Assembly (NCBI GenBank): GCA_013396755.1
Contig: VWZF01001847.1
Location: 189,012-253,011, forward strand
Reading direction: 5' to 3'
Source: Sclerurus mexicanus
Lineage: Eukaryota > Chordata > Aves > Passeriformes > Furnariidae
Length of the DNA stretch: 64,000 nucleotides
Below are positions 28,361 to 41,880 of this stretch, in pieces; positions within the stretch are counted from its first letter, which is position 1; each line of letters begins with the position of its first letter. Below the pieces are notes generated by a model. It was not told the DNA's origin. It saw only the letters and a list, made by a program, of their open reading frames with translations, and did not search any database. A program made the position numbers and the translations under genes.

Positions 28361-29715
28361 GTAAACAAGAAAAGTGGAACTGAATGCTTTATTGAGGAGG
28401 GAGGGATATGAACAGTCCTAGTAATCAAAAAAGTTCAGGTAAGAATTTTTGCATGACAGATGTGTGTGTTAATATTCAGTCAATAGGCAAACCAGAGTCA
28501 TGTACACTTTTCAAGTAGCCTATTTATATGTGAAGTGAAATGTGTTCAGAATTAGTTTGTTGAAGTTTTTGACCAAAATAGTCTCTCATGTAAGATAAGG
28601 AAGATTCGAACACTTACAGGCAAACTTCTAGACATATGAAAAGTAAAATATTTTCTTAATTTTTTTTAATAAAAAGGCTATGCAAGTATATATATTCATG
28701 CATATTCATAAGTATAAATACTGCATACAAACTTGTGAGAGAGGACTAATCCAGACAATTACCACATTTTATAATTCAGGGCAGGTATTGCATTAAAAAA
28801 GGACCTCATGTAAGTAAGTTTTAAGCATGTATAACAAAAAGAAATATAGGTGTATAATTTGACTAACAACCTTGAGTGCAGCAAGCTCTCATACACTAGA
28901 AAAAAATTAATTTTGAATGAAGAAAAGATTGTTCAGTTGATATAGTTCTAGTTTCATTGAAAAAGTGTATCGTGAGGGCTACATGAGACATAAATTCAAG
29001 AAGTAAAATTTTCTTCTACAATATAGAAGCATCGAGGTATACAGCCATGTGAAGGATATTAATTTAAAACACTGACAACCCAAAAATTCATGTCTTTATT
29101 TTGGTTATGCAATAACATCTGTGTAAAGGAATTGTTTTGCTTGTCATGTCTGCATTTTGTAAATTTTAAATGCAAGTAAAAATTATATTTAAAATCCTGA
29201 GGACTAAAACACCACTGTTCTAAGCAAAAGAGACACTTGGGTTGCATTACTATAAGAAATTCTACAGAGTACTAACCATGGAAACTTGGCCTCATCTGCC
29301 CTTATATACGTATTTCCTTAGGTGTAATTCGGAGTAGTTCAAGCACTGAAACATCTTGTCCCTTCTCCAGAGCTATTCTCACTTTATATTCAGTACCACT
29401 CAGCTAATGGAGGTGGCGAACAACATCATAACATCAAAACCATTATTTCAAGATTGTATGTACATCCCTACTTAAATGACATCTGCAGAAATATAATACT
29501 ATCTGAAAAAAGGCTTATTTGACTGTGTCTAAGCTTTTTTTTTTGCATATCCAAAAATGCCCATATAACTTATTTTTAGAACATTTGTAATCTCTCTGAA
29601 AATAAAAGGAAGGGTTTTTTTTCCCCCTCACAATCTTTGTATTCCTGGTTCTCACCTTTGACATTTATTTAAAATCAGCTGGAAAGGACTCCCTTAGACA
29701 ATATCTGGGGGGAAA

Positions 29716-29751
29716 AAAAAAAAAAGTAGTCTCCAGACTACTTTTTTTTTT
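29716..29751. repeat. Perfect inverted repeat, 17-base arms, 2-base spacer
   Basis: The left arm is ten A plus GTAGTCT, the spacer is CC and the right arm is AGACTAC plus ten T. It can form a hairpin in either strand. Most of the stem is A:T pairs. Confidence 0.95.
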
Positions 29752-31859
29752 CTTTTTTCAAAGAAGGTTGAGAGAGAAAAATTAATCTTTGCTATAAATT
29801 TGCACTTTCAAAATTCTTTCCACCACACTGCTATTATTTACAAAACAGAAATCAATACCATTTGTGTACTTTGCATCCGATCCAGATTATAGGGATACAA
29901 GTTGACAATAAAAACAGTTGCAGATTCAGAACTGCATGATCTTCATCAGTAAGTATTTTTTTACTGACCTTAAGTTATCTGAGACATAAAGAGTAGTTAA
30001 ATCATTAACTTCTTTCTGAAGTGAGAGGAAACATTTGTTTGGAATACTGTGTGGAACAGATTTTGACTTGTGCAGAACTGGTAATTCACTAATTATTTAA
30101 AAACTTTAATATGTGATGATGTCAGATTTTACTTGCAGCAACTGCTATTTCTAATGACAGAAATAAGACTGTGATATACTCTGGACTTCCAACATTTGCT
30201 GCTCATGTGCAGATATGCCAAATAAATTATGCATGATACTTCCATTTCATCTTTGGCATATCTCTAATTCATTATATTTCCACTAGAAGTTGATCTACAT
30301 GCACAGCACATTCACAGCCTGAATGCATTGAACTTACTATTCATGTAAAGGTCAGTTCCATTTTTTTGTATGCACGTCATTTTCACTAGGCATGTAATCA
30401 TTTAATTATCCAGAATTTTCAAACTCTGACAATACAAGTGTTAGATATCCAGATATCTTTGAGATCACCGCTTCAAGGGATTGCACAAATGGGATCGGAA
30501 TAGGAAGGATGAGATAGCAACCTATTTAGTTTTTATGTGATGGCACTTAAGGCTTCAGAAATTTATATTAAAAATCTTTAAAACCAGTGATCACCCAAAT
30601 AAACTTCACTGTAACCCAACACACTCACTAATGTAGCACTATCTTCTAAAACCTTTCTGTACCTTGAAAGTCAGCATTAGAGGACATGAATTTTCATCTG
30701 TTTTTGTAGTACAGCATGAACTGCATGGGTTAATGATTTCTGAAATATGAAGAGTCATTCAGAAGATGAACAATCAGACTACAAAGTGAAGAACCATCCA
30801 CTTTTCATACTATTCCCTTTTTCACTTTTTCCATGAGCTGATCTTAGCTTCTCTTTTACTATCCACTCTCTCTACACACCTCCCCACATCCCCCTGCCCC
30901 TTTCAACTCTAAAGTACTCTGATCAAAGCAGATTGTAAAGAATATTTATATTTCAAATTACTGCAACTACTGCATTACTACACTGAATTAACTGAACTGC
31001 ATTACTAGTTTAAAATTACCAAAGTTAAAGTATTGCTACTATATTCTACATTATATGTATTTCAAATTTCTCTAATTTGGAAAAATAATTATTTTAAAGG
31101 AAGCAAATATGGTTAATATTTATATGTTTATTATTAATTATTTATATCTTTGATTTGCAATAAGAAATTGCTTTTACATTCTAACTACAATGCCTCTAAT
31201 TCATACCAACATATTATTGTCAAAAGAAGAAGAAGACTTGATATACTGAGGGAAAGTAATGACAAAACATATCAGAAGACAAATATCAATTATAGAAGTA
31301 AACATGGGCAGTGTAATGAAGAACACTTAAGAACTGCAGGAATTGCAAGAAAAATAGATAGGAACAATTTTGGAGAATAAAATTGACAGGCAACTATGAA
31401 AGGCAAAAATTCTATTAAAACATTAACATAATTCATTTACTGAAATCAGTATGACTGATTTTCTTTTTCCCTTTCTTCTTTCTAATCACTCCAGACTGGA
31501 CTATTGGACATTATTATTCTCTAATAAAAATCTTGAAATTAACAAACCATGGGTTATAGAGTTCATCCACCAAATAGAACATATATATGTGATTTGTTGC
31601 ACGTATTAAATGGGTATTTCCAAAAGTATTATGTAATATTAAACAAATATAATTCAGGGATTAGGTGTCTGAGAGCTAGATTGCATCTGTGTTATGCTTG
31701 TTTCTTGAAACATTCTAAATTATTGTAAAAAAAATCTATTAGAAATACACACTCTTCTTATACACAAATATACTTTGAAATATGGAACATTGTAGTCTTA
31801 CTGCAGATTACTTTTACTTTCTTCAGACTCCCATCTTTGTAGTTCCGTGTTTCACTAAC

Positions 31860-31965
31860 AAAAAAAACAGCCCACAAAAAAACCCAAAACCCAAAATCAA
31901 AACAAAAAGCAACCAAACAAAAAAACACACAAAAACCCTCCACCAAAGCCCATACAAAAACCACC
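31860..31965. repeat. A/C-rich low-complexity tract
   Basis: About 105 bases made almost only of A and C (runs such as aaaaaaacccaaaacccaaa). Confidence 0.88.
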
Positions 31966-33539
31966 TGAGGATATATGCACATTCATTATCTACTTGATTT
32001 AAAAATATCTAACAGTTCTCCAGAAATCTTCTCCTTCCTTATTTCTCCTTTCTTGTTCCTGCTTCTAAGTAAATCTCAAAATAAATATATGTAATAATAT
32101 TCTAACAAATCCTTAAAATTTTTATACTGAATAATCCTAAAGTAGTGATCTAACATACTGAAGCTTTAAAAAAAAAATCAAGAGAATTAATTACTTTCTC
32201 TTAACATCCACATGTTTTCAAAAGTTTCATTACCATCCGATTTTATTTCCTGTAACAAATCTTAAAATCCTCTTGCCTGCTATCATCATACATTCTTCTG
32301 TAAGACATAGGAAAAAGAAATGATCATTTAATGGAGAACACCCAGTAGCAACATTTTTGCTTCCTGATTATTTTTTTTTTCTGGCTATTACTAAGATACT
32401 ACATAAAGCCAGATATCAAAAAACATAATGTAAGCTGGAATAGACAAGGGTTCTTAAAGAGTAAAGGGGAAAGGATAGAGAAAGTATGAAGTAAAGGCTT
32501 TTTAAGACAGTAATAGAAAATAGAGCTGAATGGAGATATCAATATGATTAATAATATCTCACAAATAGCTAAGTAAACTCATCAAAACATGTATATATAT
32601 TTCAATTCCCAAACTGAGCATATATAGTTAAAAATTTGCAAATGCTTAGTTACATTTCTGCTGTTTAGAAAGAGAAGTTTAGAGCTGTGAAATTTGTAGG
32701 AATCCAAAGCTCTCTTGAAAGTAACTGAGATTTAACATTCTAAAGAAAGCACTGAGTCATTTTTGAACTGCTAGATGATGACTGGAGTCATCCATTAGGA
32801 CTTCCTGGTGCTATTTGAGCTTAACTTCGATAAGCAATTTTTTTGCCTCCAACCACTGTATCTCTTTTTCAGACTATTTTTTTTTTTTCCTAAATTTAAT
32901 TTATGAGTGATGAACTGCCTTAGAGGTCTTTTTACACTGCTTGCACCTGGTACTCATCTGTTTCTTTACTTCAGAAATATCTTTACAATTGATACTGTCT
33001 TAGAATGCAAGATTTTGTATTTCATATTAAAATAAATTAAGTCTTAAAAATATTTTCAATTATTTCCACTTTGTGGCTTTCTTGGTGTATATAATTACAT
33101 ACCTGCTGAGAGTGTAAATATTCTTTAAGAATATTGAGTTCCTTAGGGGAAAAAAAGCACAATACTTTAATTCTTCATTTTTCAATACAAGAAATGAAAT
33201 CATTGTTCAGTTGCCTCTGCTGATTGTGATTGCTGCATAAAAAGATTTTAACTAAACTTTATGGCCCTTCCTTGAGAAAGAAAAAGGATGGCTACTATAT
33301 AAGTGCTTATTCTTAGTTGGTCTTATGTGATAGGAGTTGTTATTTATTTCTGGGGCATAAGACGAGGCTCATTACAATCAAGAACAGAATTCCAGTGATT
33401 TGACTGGATATACTTCATTTTCAATACACTTCATACTACCTCAGTAGAATTGAGGAGTTGTTTTTTTTAAAAAAAAAAATTACACTCACTTTTTAAAAAT
33501 TATTTAAACTCACTTTATAGTTTTTTTAAACCCTTAAAC

Positions 33540-33720
33540 AGAAAGAAACCCACAATCAAATCAAAACCAAAACACCACCTCCCAAAAAAAAAAACCCAAA
33601 AAACAAACCCAAAAACCAATTAACTCACAAAACTAAAAAAAAACCCTACAAAACTTAAAAACAACCCCAAACAAACAAACAAGCAAACAAATATAACTCC
33701 AACAACAACAACAAACCCAA
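33540..33720. repeat. A/C-rich low-complexity tract
   Basis: About 180 bases almost without G on the plus strand, with AAAC and CAA repeats at its end (33670-33715). It is preceded by poly-T/poly-A at 33460-33480. Confidence 0.88.
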
Positions 33721-36700
33721 GGAGAAATATCATGTCTATATCATGTTCCTAGCATGCTTAATTTCCTTCCTGGTTTGGCATCTGAAAAACAGATCATAGC
33801 AGAAACTGATTGCAGTGTCTACAAGATTTTTTAGTGAATGTTAGACATCTGAAGCTCCTACATTTAACTGAATGAAAGTGGTTCGGGGTCTCCTTTTTTG
33901 CCCCTACTTCTGAATAAAGGAGGAAATAAACTATTCTGAGTTTGACCATTCATTTTTCCTCAAACTAAGTACCCAAAAGGTGCCATGTTTTTCTTCCAAC
34001 TATCCTGTATAAAGAGAGTTTTCAGTACTACTCCCTCCTTCTACAAGAAGATTTTATTGTTTCAATAACAAGAACGCTTCTTGCTCATCTCCTTAGTACA
34101 CCTTAGTATAATAGTATATCTTAGTACATAATATGTCTTTATATGTTATATACTAACTTGTCGTTATTTAAGTTCTCCACATACCAGCATTCACTTCTTG
34201 AAAATGTATCTTTTCATCCTGTATTTTTTTGTACGGTGGGACGATCAGGAAAATGTAACAGCGTTATAGTACTTTTATTCATCTGATTCAGTCTGCATTC
34301 TTTTTGATGAAGAAACTATAATCACGTACATTAATTCTCATTGGATCTTGCTACTGCCCTATAAAATGATGCTTGTATTTCCCTATCTCTAATGAAAATA
34401 TTTCACCAAATGCACTGAAGGTTTCTTTTTCCTCTCATAATAATCAGAGCACAAAGTCATCTCCTCATCTGTGATTTCCAACTAATAAGCTTAGCGAAGA
34501 AATTCTTCAGACAGCCTTTGACACGATCAAAAATTATTGTTGAGGTATTATTGAGATAGTAAGTTTGGTACAGTAATTCACATGTAGCAGTTGAATTTTA
34601 GATACATATAAACCCCTATTTCTCTCTTCACATCTCATTCATGCATACACTTAAAAAAATATATTTACAAAACAAAACAGTATTGTTATCATCTACTCAT
34701 TGTGAAAGGCCTTATTCATGGAACAATCCCACAGAAGCCAAGAGTATTAATCTTTTTCTGTAGTTATGATTTTGCATCAGTGTTAATATATCATAAAACT
34801 GCACTATTCTGGTCTTAGTAATATTTTCAAAAAAACCTACAATAAGGACTATATGTACAATACACTTTTACAATTTTAAATATACACACACATATATAGT
34901 AATTTTTAGTAAATTATATTTAGTTTATTCAATTTGATTTTATCAAGCATTAATTAATTTTCATAATTTGGGAGTGTAATTCTTAAATTACAATCAGGAA
35001 CTTAACAAAAAATGCATTTCCAAAGTGAAATTTAATTTTAATATCTATTAAATAGAGAAATAATTTTGAAAGCAATTTATATAAAATTCTTTAGTAGCTC
35101 ACATGTAGTTCCAAAGTAATTGAATAAGCAGAGAAAGACAAATAGTTTTAAGACTTGTATGCACATTTCACTGTCACTGTCTGCTCTGTAGAAACACTTG
35201 TGGAATATCCCTTCATAATGGAAATTCCTTCAAGTCAATTACAGTGATCTCACATTCACAAAAATTCCTTCAAAATACTTTTCTGTCTTTTTAATACAAA
35301 ATATTTTATGAAAGATAATTACAGGTTATTTAATGAGCGCCATTTGATAAATTCTAATAACTATTATAAGTATATTATCATATATTGGTGTTTGCAAAGC
35401 AAAAATGGTAAGTTTATCCTCAGTATATTAATACCACTTTAATAGCAGGGACACATATACTGTTAGTATATCACAATTAAAAAAAAAAAAAAGATTTTGT
35501 ATCAAGTGTGTTAGCAAAATTGAGACTTTGAATGTGACAAGCAAATAAAAAGCACAAAGAAATAAGTCTGGGCTTTCTTCTCCAGTATAGTCTATACAAG
35601 TCTGAGTTACATGTAGGTGAGCTGTCGTGCCTTTTAGTACCTGTGACACTGCTATAATATCTCAATATCTCACAAATAAGCACTATCATATTATTTTAGC
35701 AACATCTTGATCTCTAAATTATTCTTTTTTTTCTTCATAATCTAATGTTTAGCACTTTAATATGACAAAAATAATTTAGAAGCATGTGCCTTACCTATAT
35801 CTTGTATAAAGAGTAGGTCAGGGAAGACAGGGACACTGAGAAAACAGTAAAGAGGACTCTGCAGTTGAATCATTCCAAGAAGAAAAGGGAAAAACTGCCT
35901 GCATATCACAATTACAACCAAATTTAACTGCCCAATTAGTACACTCACACATCTCTAAATTAGAAGATATTATTACAGGCCCTCAGACACTCCCTCTTAA
36001 CTGAAAATAAGCCTGCTTCTTTTATTGACCAAAGATGTTCTGAAATGAATGTGTATCCACACAACCAGTACAAACCAAATTGTTGATTAATTTATACCAT
36101 TCAATAACCAGAAAGTACTTCAGATTTGTACTGAAATTAATAGAAATGTAATGTAAACAGATGTTTAGTGATTTATATTTCATATGCGAACCAAACACAG
36201 TGTTTGTTTTTTTAGGTTTTCTATTTAAATTACATATTTTAAATTTCTGAAGAACTGCAGCTCTGCTCTTTCAAAAGATGTTAGTAAATTAAGCTACAAT
36301 AACTTATAGTAGGTGACTATCCAGTAGGACAACAAACTAAAGAAGTCTTTAAAAAAATCAGTCATAAAATGAGATTTCTGTGAATTGTTTTTGCTATAAA
36401 AGATGTTTCTCCTCCATAATTTCATATTTGTGTTTATAAATTCTTCATGTACAATTGAATAACATAAAAAATTTAAAATGTATAATAAATGGTATTCAAC
36501 AACTCTGCAAAATTAAACTGATCCTTCTCTGAACTTGTGTATGTTTAAAAAAAAAACATGGCATTTTTTTCTGAGTGTCTGCTGATTAAATTGTGACATT
36601 CCAGCATTACTTTTTCTCAGGATCCTGTTTCAGATATCAACATCTACCTTTTGACACAGCAAACAATGCTTGGTTTATACCCCAAATGTTGTCTGTTATT

Positions 36701-37344
36701 AATACTTCAGAATACGAATTAAATTATCTGAATATAGGAACATAAAAAATCTTGAGCTTTACCACTTTAATACATGGAACTGGACTTCCCAGTGTTCTGA
36801 ACATTGCTTTGATCATTGATTTCATATTTGATAGAATGAAAATGTACAGATGTTTTAAAAGGCTGAAATTTTGCTGAAGATTTAGGCAGAAGGAAGATGA
36901 ATACAACTGCATCACCCAGTAGTTTAGCACAGCAGCTATTTATAAAGTACATGTTTTATGCTATAGTTGATTATATTTAAACACATATGCAGAATAGATT
37001 AATATCCTAATCTCTGTTCTCTAAACTTTTATTGGATATCACTTACACTAGGCTTTATTGTGAAATGCAATGATATAAACTATAAAGTGGCTTTAAAAGG
37101 GAATTCCTTATCTTTCCCTTTTGTTGCTTTATAAATCAAATAAATTTAAATTACCAAGTCAATATTATTATTAATTCCATTTTTCCATCTGGCTGCCCCA
37201 CTAGAACACAAATTTAGGCAGATTTAATCCCTTTCCCATTTGGTTCAATTGCATTTCCTTAATGGATACCTGAACGTTCACTTTTAACTTATACAAAATA
37301 TTTTTTCATAACTACATGGGCACAAGTAAAATAATATCCAATAC

Positions 37345-37650
37345 CTCTATGAGTAACAACTGCAAGTTCTTTAGTTCTTTCTATCTGCTCAGCACTTCTT
37401 GGCCGTCTTCTTGGGCTTTGTAAATTTGCTTGATGAAGAGAAAGTGCTTCCTTGTAAGTGGCGAACTCCAGAATTGCTTTTCTTATATTCATAGCTTGCA
37501 CTTGTTGTTCTCCGGGAGGTTGTCTATGGGTGGTCACTGCACTGGATACAGCAACATCAGCAGATGTGCTAGCAACAGTAATAGCACCAGTAGTGGCCGC
37601 AATATGCTCCTCTAACTCACCAGTGGAGGCAGTTTTGATGAAAGAAGAAC
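37345..37650 (-). CDS. CSMD3: CSMD3 probable cassette exon (Ser/Thr/Ala-rich linker)
   Basis: Open reading frame on the coding strand of CSMD3, between the CUB2 exon and the linker exon. The acceptor is gtcccacag before 37650 and the donor AGAG|GTATTG at 37345/37344. It is exactly 306 bases, starts with two bases completing a Gly codon and ends with one G, so it can be included or skipped without shifting the frame. About 102 residues are added. The N-terminal half is rich in Ser, Thr and Ala (IAATTGAITVASTSADVAVS). The C-terminal half is polar and charged, containing LQSPRRRPRSAEQIERTKEL. There are no cysteines, and it looks like a flexible extracellular insert. I recall that long mammalian CSMD3 isoforms carry an extra segment of about 100 residues here. 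The pyrimidine tract is interrupted by purines and the donor departs from GTAAG, which fits regulated use. It could instead be a fortuitous frame, but matching phase at both ends makes that unlikely. Confidence 0.85.
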
Positions 37651-40600
37651 CTGTGGGACACACAGTAGCACTGGATGCTAACTTTTTCTTTTGAATTGTG
37701 TTTTCCTGATCAATCTAAGAGATTAAATTTCCCTCTGTTTAACATAGTAAAGACAACTGACATGAAAAGAGGAAGGTCAATATGCTTTATTTAAAAATTT
37801 GAAGCAATCAGAACATTGTCTAATGCTAGTGAACATCTTGTAATTATAGTGATATTGCATGTTAAGTTTTAAATGTCCTCAAAACTTATTCTATAAACTT
37901 TTGCACCAGTCATAACGACAGCACATAATTTTTACCTCTGCAAACTCAATCCTGAAATCAGCATGGCTAGAGCAAAATATATGTCTATATCATTAAAAGG
38001 GGCCCCATAAGTAGTAAAGTGATAACCATCCTACTGAGGAGTGAAACAGCAGCATTACACAGTAACCTAGGCAGCAGGCAAAGCTTCTGTACTCCAACTG
38101 CTAGTAAGCTGCCAAATATGTTCATTCAAAGCTTGACAGGGCTCTAAAAGCCCATTTAGACTTGACACAAGGCCAAGAGTAGATGGATAATAAAAGATAT
38201 ACATTTAAACAAAATATCTCAGCATAATTGTTTATACTTAAGAGTGTACAGAAGCTTCATGTGTAATTCTCTTTTTGCTCTTGATTTCTGCAATAGGCCA
38301 GATTATTTTTCTCAAAAACCCCACTCCCAAAATGTTTGATAAGCTAAAAAATTGTCCATTCACTGTTTGTGAAAACATTGTTAACACTTCTAACTTTTCT
38401 AGTACTTAAAATATATAACCCATGTGGGATTTTTCAATATTTTATTAACATTTTCATCCTTTTCCATTCCCCATATTTGGCTGCAAATTTTTGGAAGCCA
38501 AGTCTCTCACCTGTGAGCATTTAGAAAGCTAAGACAGTAGAAACTCCATCTTGACTGGAATGAATAAATGACTGGGCAGTGCATAACAAAATTCACCTTA
38601 AAAATTAGCATAAACAAACCTGCTGTAGCATGAACTGTACTATGTTATCATAGTACCTTTAAAGTACGTCTTTTTTATTCCATAAAAATGATTAAGGGCT
38701 CTTGAACAGTCATTCAAACAATAATAATCCACACTCCTGAGTTGTTCTCTCACACAGTCTCTGAGACTTGTCCTTTAAGTGTAGTGGGGGATGTCAGAAT
38801 GAAAAGAAGTTTTCACAGTTAGAAAAAAACCTATATTCTAGAAAATGGGAATAAGATTCCCAGAGGAACTAAGCAGTATATGTAATTTTTCATGCACAAA
38901 GTATATCAGACCTCTGATCAGAATTCTCAAATGTTCTGTATAAACAAATGGAACAGATCTTCATGTCAAAACCCCTCAGTCTTGCTAATATAGTCTTTTT
39001 AGTTTATTGCAGAATTTTCAGCTAAAAATGTCTTATTTAATTATACTATTGATAAATACTATCATGACAGGATACTTTAGTGTTATACAGAGAACCAATA
39101 AAGCTGCTGTGGTTACATATTAATTTTGCTATCTTACATTTAATGTCCTAAAATCTATTGTGCAGTACATCACTTCTAAATCATACAGTGGTGGTTTCCT
39201 CTGCAAAACTAAAAAACCTTAAAAGCACCGTATAAGACTCCAGGTTTATGTGTCAGAGATCAAACAAAAAAACGGCTTACTGTCCTATGATGACAGTGGT
39301 GTAAGTAACTAAAATAGACCTAGACATGTTTTATGCTTTATTTCAGAATAAAAGAAGGAAATTGTCACAAAAACGCATAATATCAAAAGACTAGACTACT
39401 TATGATTCAGTATACAATAAATTTTGACAGATTGGTATCAAGTTTAAAACACAGAAAATATGAATGCATGGCCAAGAGATATTTTAGAACATAAAAATGT
39501 TGATTAAAACAAAGAAAACTTAAAGTATGTTACATAACCACCACTATTAAAGCAAAACCTATGCGGGCGCATCTTTATCATGCAAGAAAATGTACAAGAA
39601 CAAGCTGCTTTCAATATCAAGCTCAAAGCAAAATTATATTCAGAATCTCAGTCAAATGGCACATTCTATCTTATTGATTTAAAGAGGTACAGCACTTTAA
39701 ATGAAAACAACTTAAAAGAAAGTTAATCTCAAAAGAAAAATAACTAAGAAAAATTAAACTTAACTAAAGCTACAAAGCTTATACATTGAAAAGTACTACT
39801 TTGATACAGAGGCAACTTTCAAGCAGAACACCTAACTTTTTAGGCTTCCACATCCGTTTCCACTACAGAAAAGAACCCATGAAGAAGATCAGTAAAGTTA
39901 AACATCATGGTTTAAATTACATGGAGGATTTTTCAGAGAAAATCAATGTCATGTATAAACAATCTCATAAGTATCAGCTACTGCATGGAACAGATCCATT
40001 GATATTTCCCTAAATATTATTTGCAATCTGTAAAAGCATGAACTTTGGTGTCTTAGTGTTTTATGAAAGCAGTTTAGACCAATTGAAACACCTATGTTGC
40101 ATGGGCATTGTAACATGCTTTCCACTTCAGTCATCTGCAGTCATATCTGACATTTCAGTTTGCCAAAAGGATTATTTTAAAAATTGTATTTTCCTATATG
40201 ACCCAAAAAGTAGTCACATATTACTTTAATATTTTGATTTTTAAAAAAAGAAAAAAAAAAGGAAAAAAAAATCCGCAATGATAAATGGCAGAAGGAAGAA
40301 AGCAAGACTCTGCTTTTTGGGAAAAGCTTAAACCAACAATTTACAGTCAGCTGAAGTCAACTCAGAGGCAGGTAATCACTTTGAATTCACAATCAGCGAC
40401 TGAGAAAATTTGAGAATTGGGGAACTGCCAAGCTGCATCATACAAAGATGCAGTAAGAACATGGGGATAAGAAAGTGTAATTGTTGCTCAGGGCAAAGAA
40501 AGAGGACCTGACTAACCCAACTGAGTCCTACTAGACCGGACAAGCATTCCTCTAAGTGAGCTGCTGTGGAAGGAGAACAGATTAAAGTAAGTAAAACTGA

Positions 40601-41234
40601 GGAGCTTTCATGTGTTAAATTAGCCTGCTTACAGAAGGAAAGATTTGAAGAGGTATTTACACATAAATATTTGTAACTATGTAGAAGTGGAAAGAGATCA
40701 AGCTGATGATGAACAGAGCAATTCAGTCCAGCAAACTAGTCTGAACAAAACATTGCTCCAAAGCGGTGTAACTGCTAAAACTTAGATAATGCAAACATAT
40801 GGGAGACCCATAAGCCTTTCTATTTATATAGGAGTGGAAGTTGTTCTTAATTCCAGGATCATTTTTAGTAAAGGAAGGAGGCAAGAGCCTTTGACATTTG
40901 CCTGAAACAAAGCTCCAAAAATAGATCATGTATCTGTGCTAGATGCACACGCTTTGCATATGCAATATACTACAAGTATACACAGGGTTCCTGTTGTAAA
41001 CATGATAGCAAAGGAAATTTACCCCAGAAGATCTCATTTAAATTAATCTAATGGACTAACTTGTTACAATTCCTGAGGGAATAATCTAGGGAGATAATAC
41101 ATACCTTTGCCCACTCTGCAGAAGCACTAACCAGAAAAAAATTAAGGCAAAAAATGGTATCTAATAGAGTGAAAATGTTTGTTGAAAATTATCTTTTTAT
41201 ATTCCCTTTTCAAAGACTATGACTTGGGAAAGCT

Positions 41235-41880
41235 TTCCTATTCCCCTCCTCTCTTCTTGAGGAAGCTCAGCTTCCTCATCCTCTCCTAACAGGGCAAGTG
41301 TTTCAGCCTCCAATCATCTTGGTGGCTCTCCACTGAACTTTCTTCCATGAAAAACTCATCTTTCCCTAACATGGGGACCAAAACTCGATTCATTATTCCA
41401 GCTATGGTCACAGGAGTGTTAAGTAAAGGACAATGATCCTTCCTTTTAATCTACACTGGCCACACTCTTATAACTCAGGATGCTGTTGGCCTTCTTTGCT
41501 GCCAGGGCTCACTGCTGGGCCGTGTTCAGCTTGCTGTCTGCTGCTACACACAGGGTCTATTAAACAGAGCTCCTTTCTATCAGATAATCCTGTTGCCAGG
41601 GTTTTTTCGTACCCAAGTGCAGGACTTAACAATGGCCCTTGTTAAGTTTCATAGGATTCATGGCTCATTCCTCCAGCTTGTCTGTGTCCCTGTGGCCACC
41701 CTGTCCTCGACTATACTGACTGTTGGTCCTCGACTTTAATGATGGACATTTTGGTGTCATGTGCAAATCTAATGAGACTGCACTCTGTCCTTGACTCAAG
41801 CTCATTGATAAATTGAACACAACTTGAACCAGAACAGATCCCTCCACTCATAGTACTCCACTTGTTACTGGACTAGATAG
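41235..41880 (-). mobile_element. Old CR1 LINE fragment, reverse orientation
   Basis: In reverse it shows ordered CR1 landmarks: gtggctctccactgaacttt, ctgttggccttctttgctgc, the segment around ttcagcttgctgtctgctgc, and tttggtgtcatgtgcaaatc. It is more decayed than the other reverse copies, and the tail region is absent. The ends are approximate. Confidence 0.82.

Larger units (their letters stand above)
24689..37344 (-). other. CSMD3: CSMD3 intron downstream of the cassette exon
   Basis: Intron of 12,656 bases. It contains the AAAC microsatellite beside the linker-exon acceptor (24695-24724), a reverse CR1 (27950-28360), an inverted repeat (29716-29751) and A/C-rich low-complexity tracts at 31860-31965 and 33540-33720. 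I see nothing else that can be named. Confidence 0.8.

Noticed and set aside
37289..37663. Independent small gene or retrocopy starting at an ATG at 37663
   Set aside because: The ATG lies in the would-be acceptor region. Splice sites and phases at 37650 and 37345 fit CSMD3 exactly, so an exon is the simpler reading.
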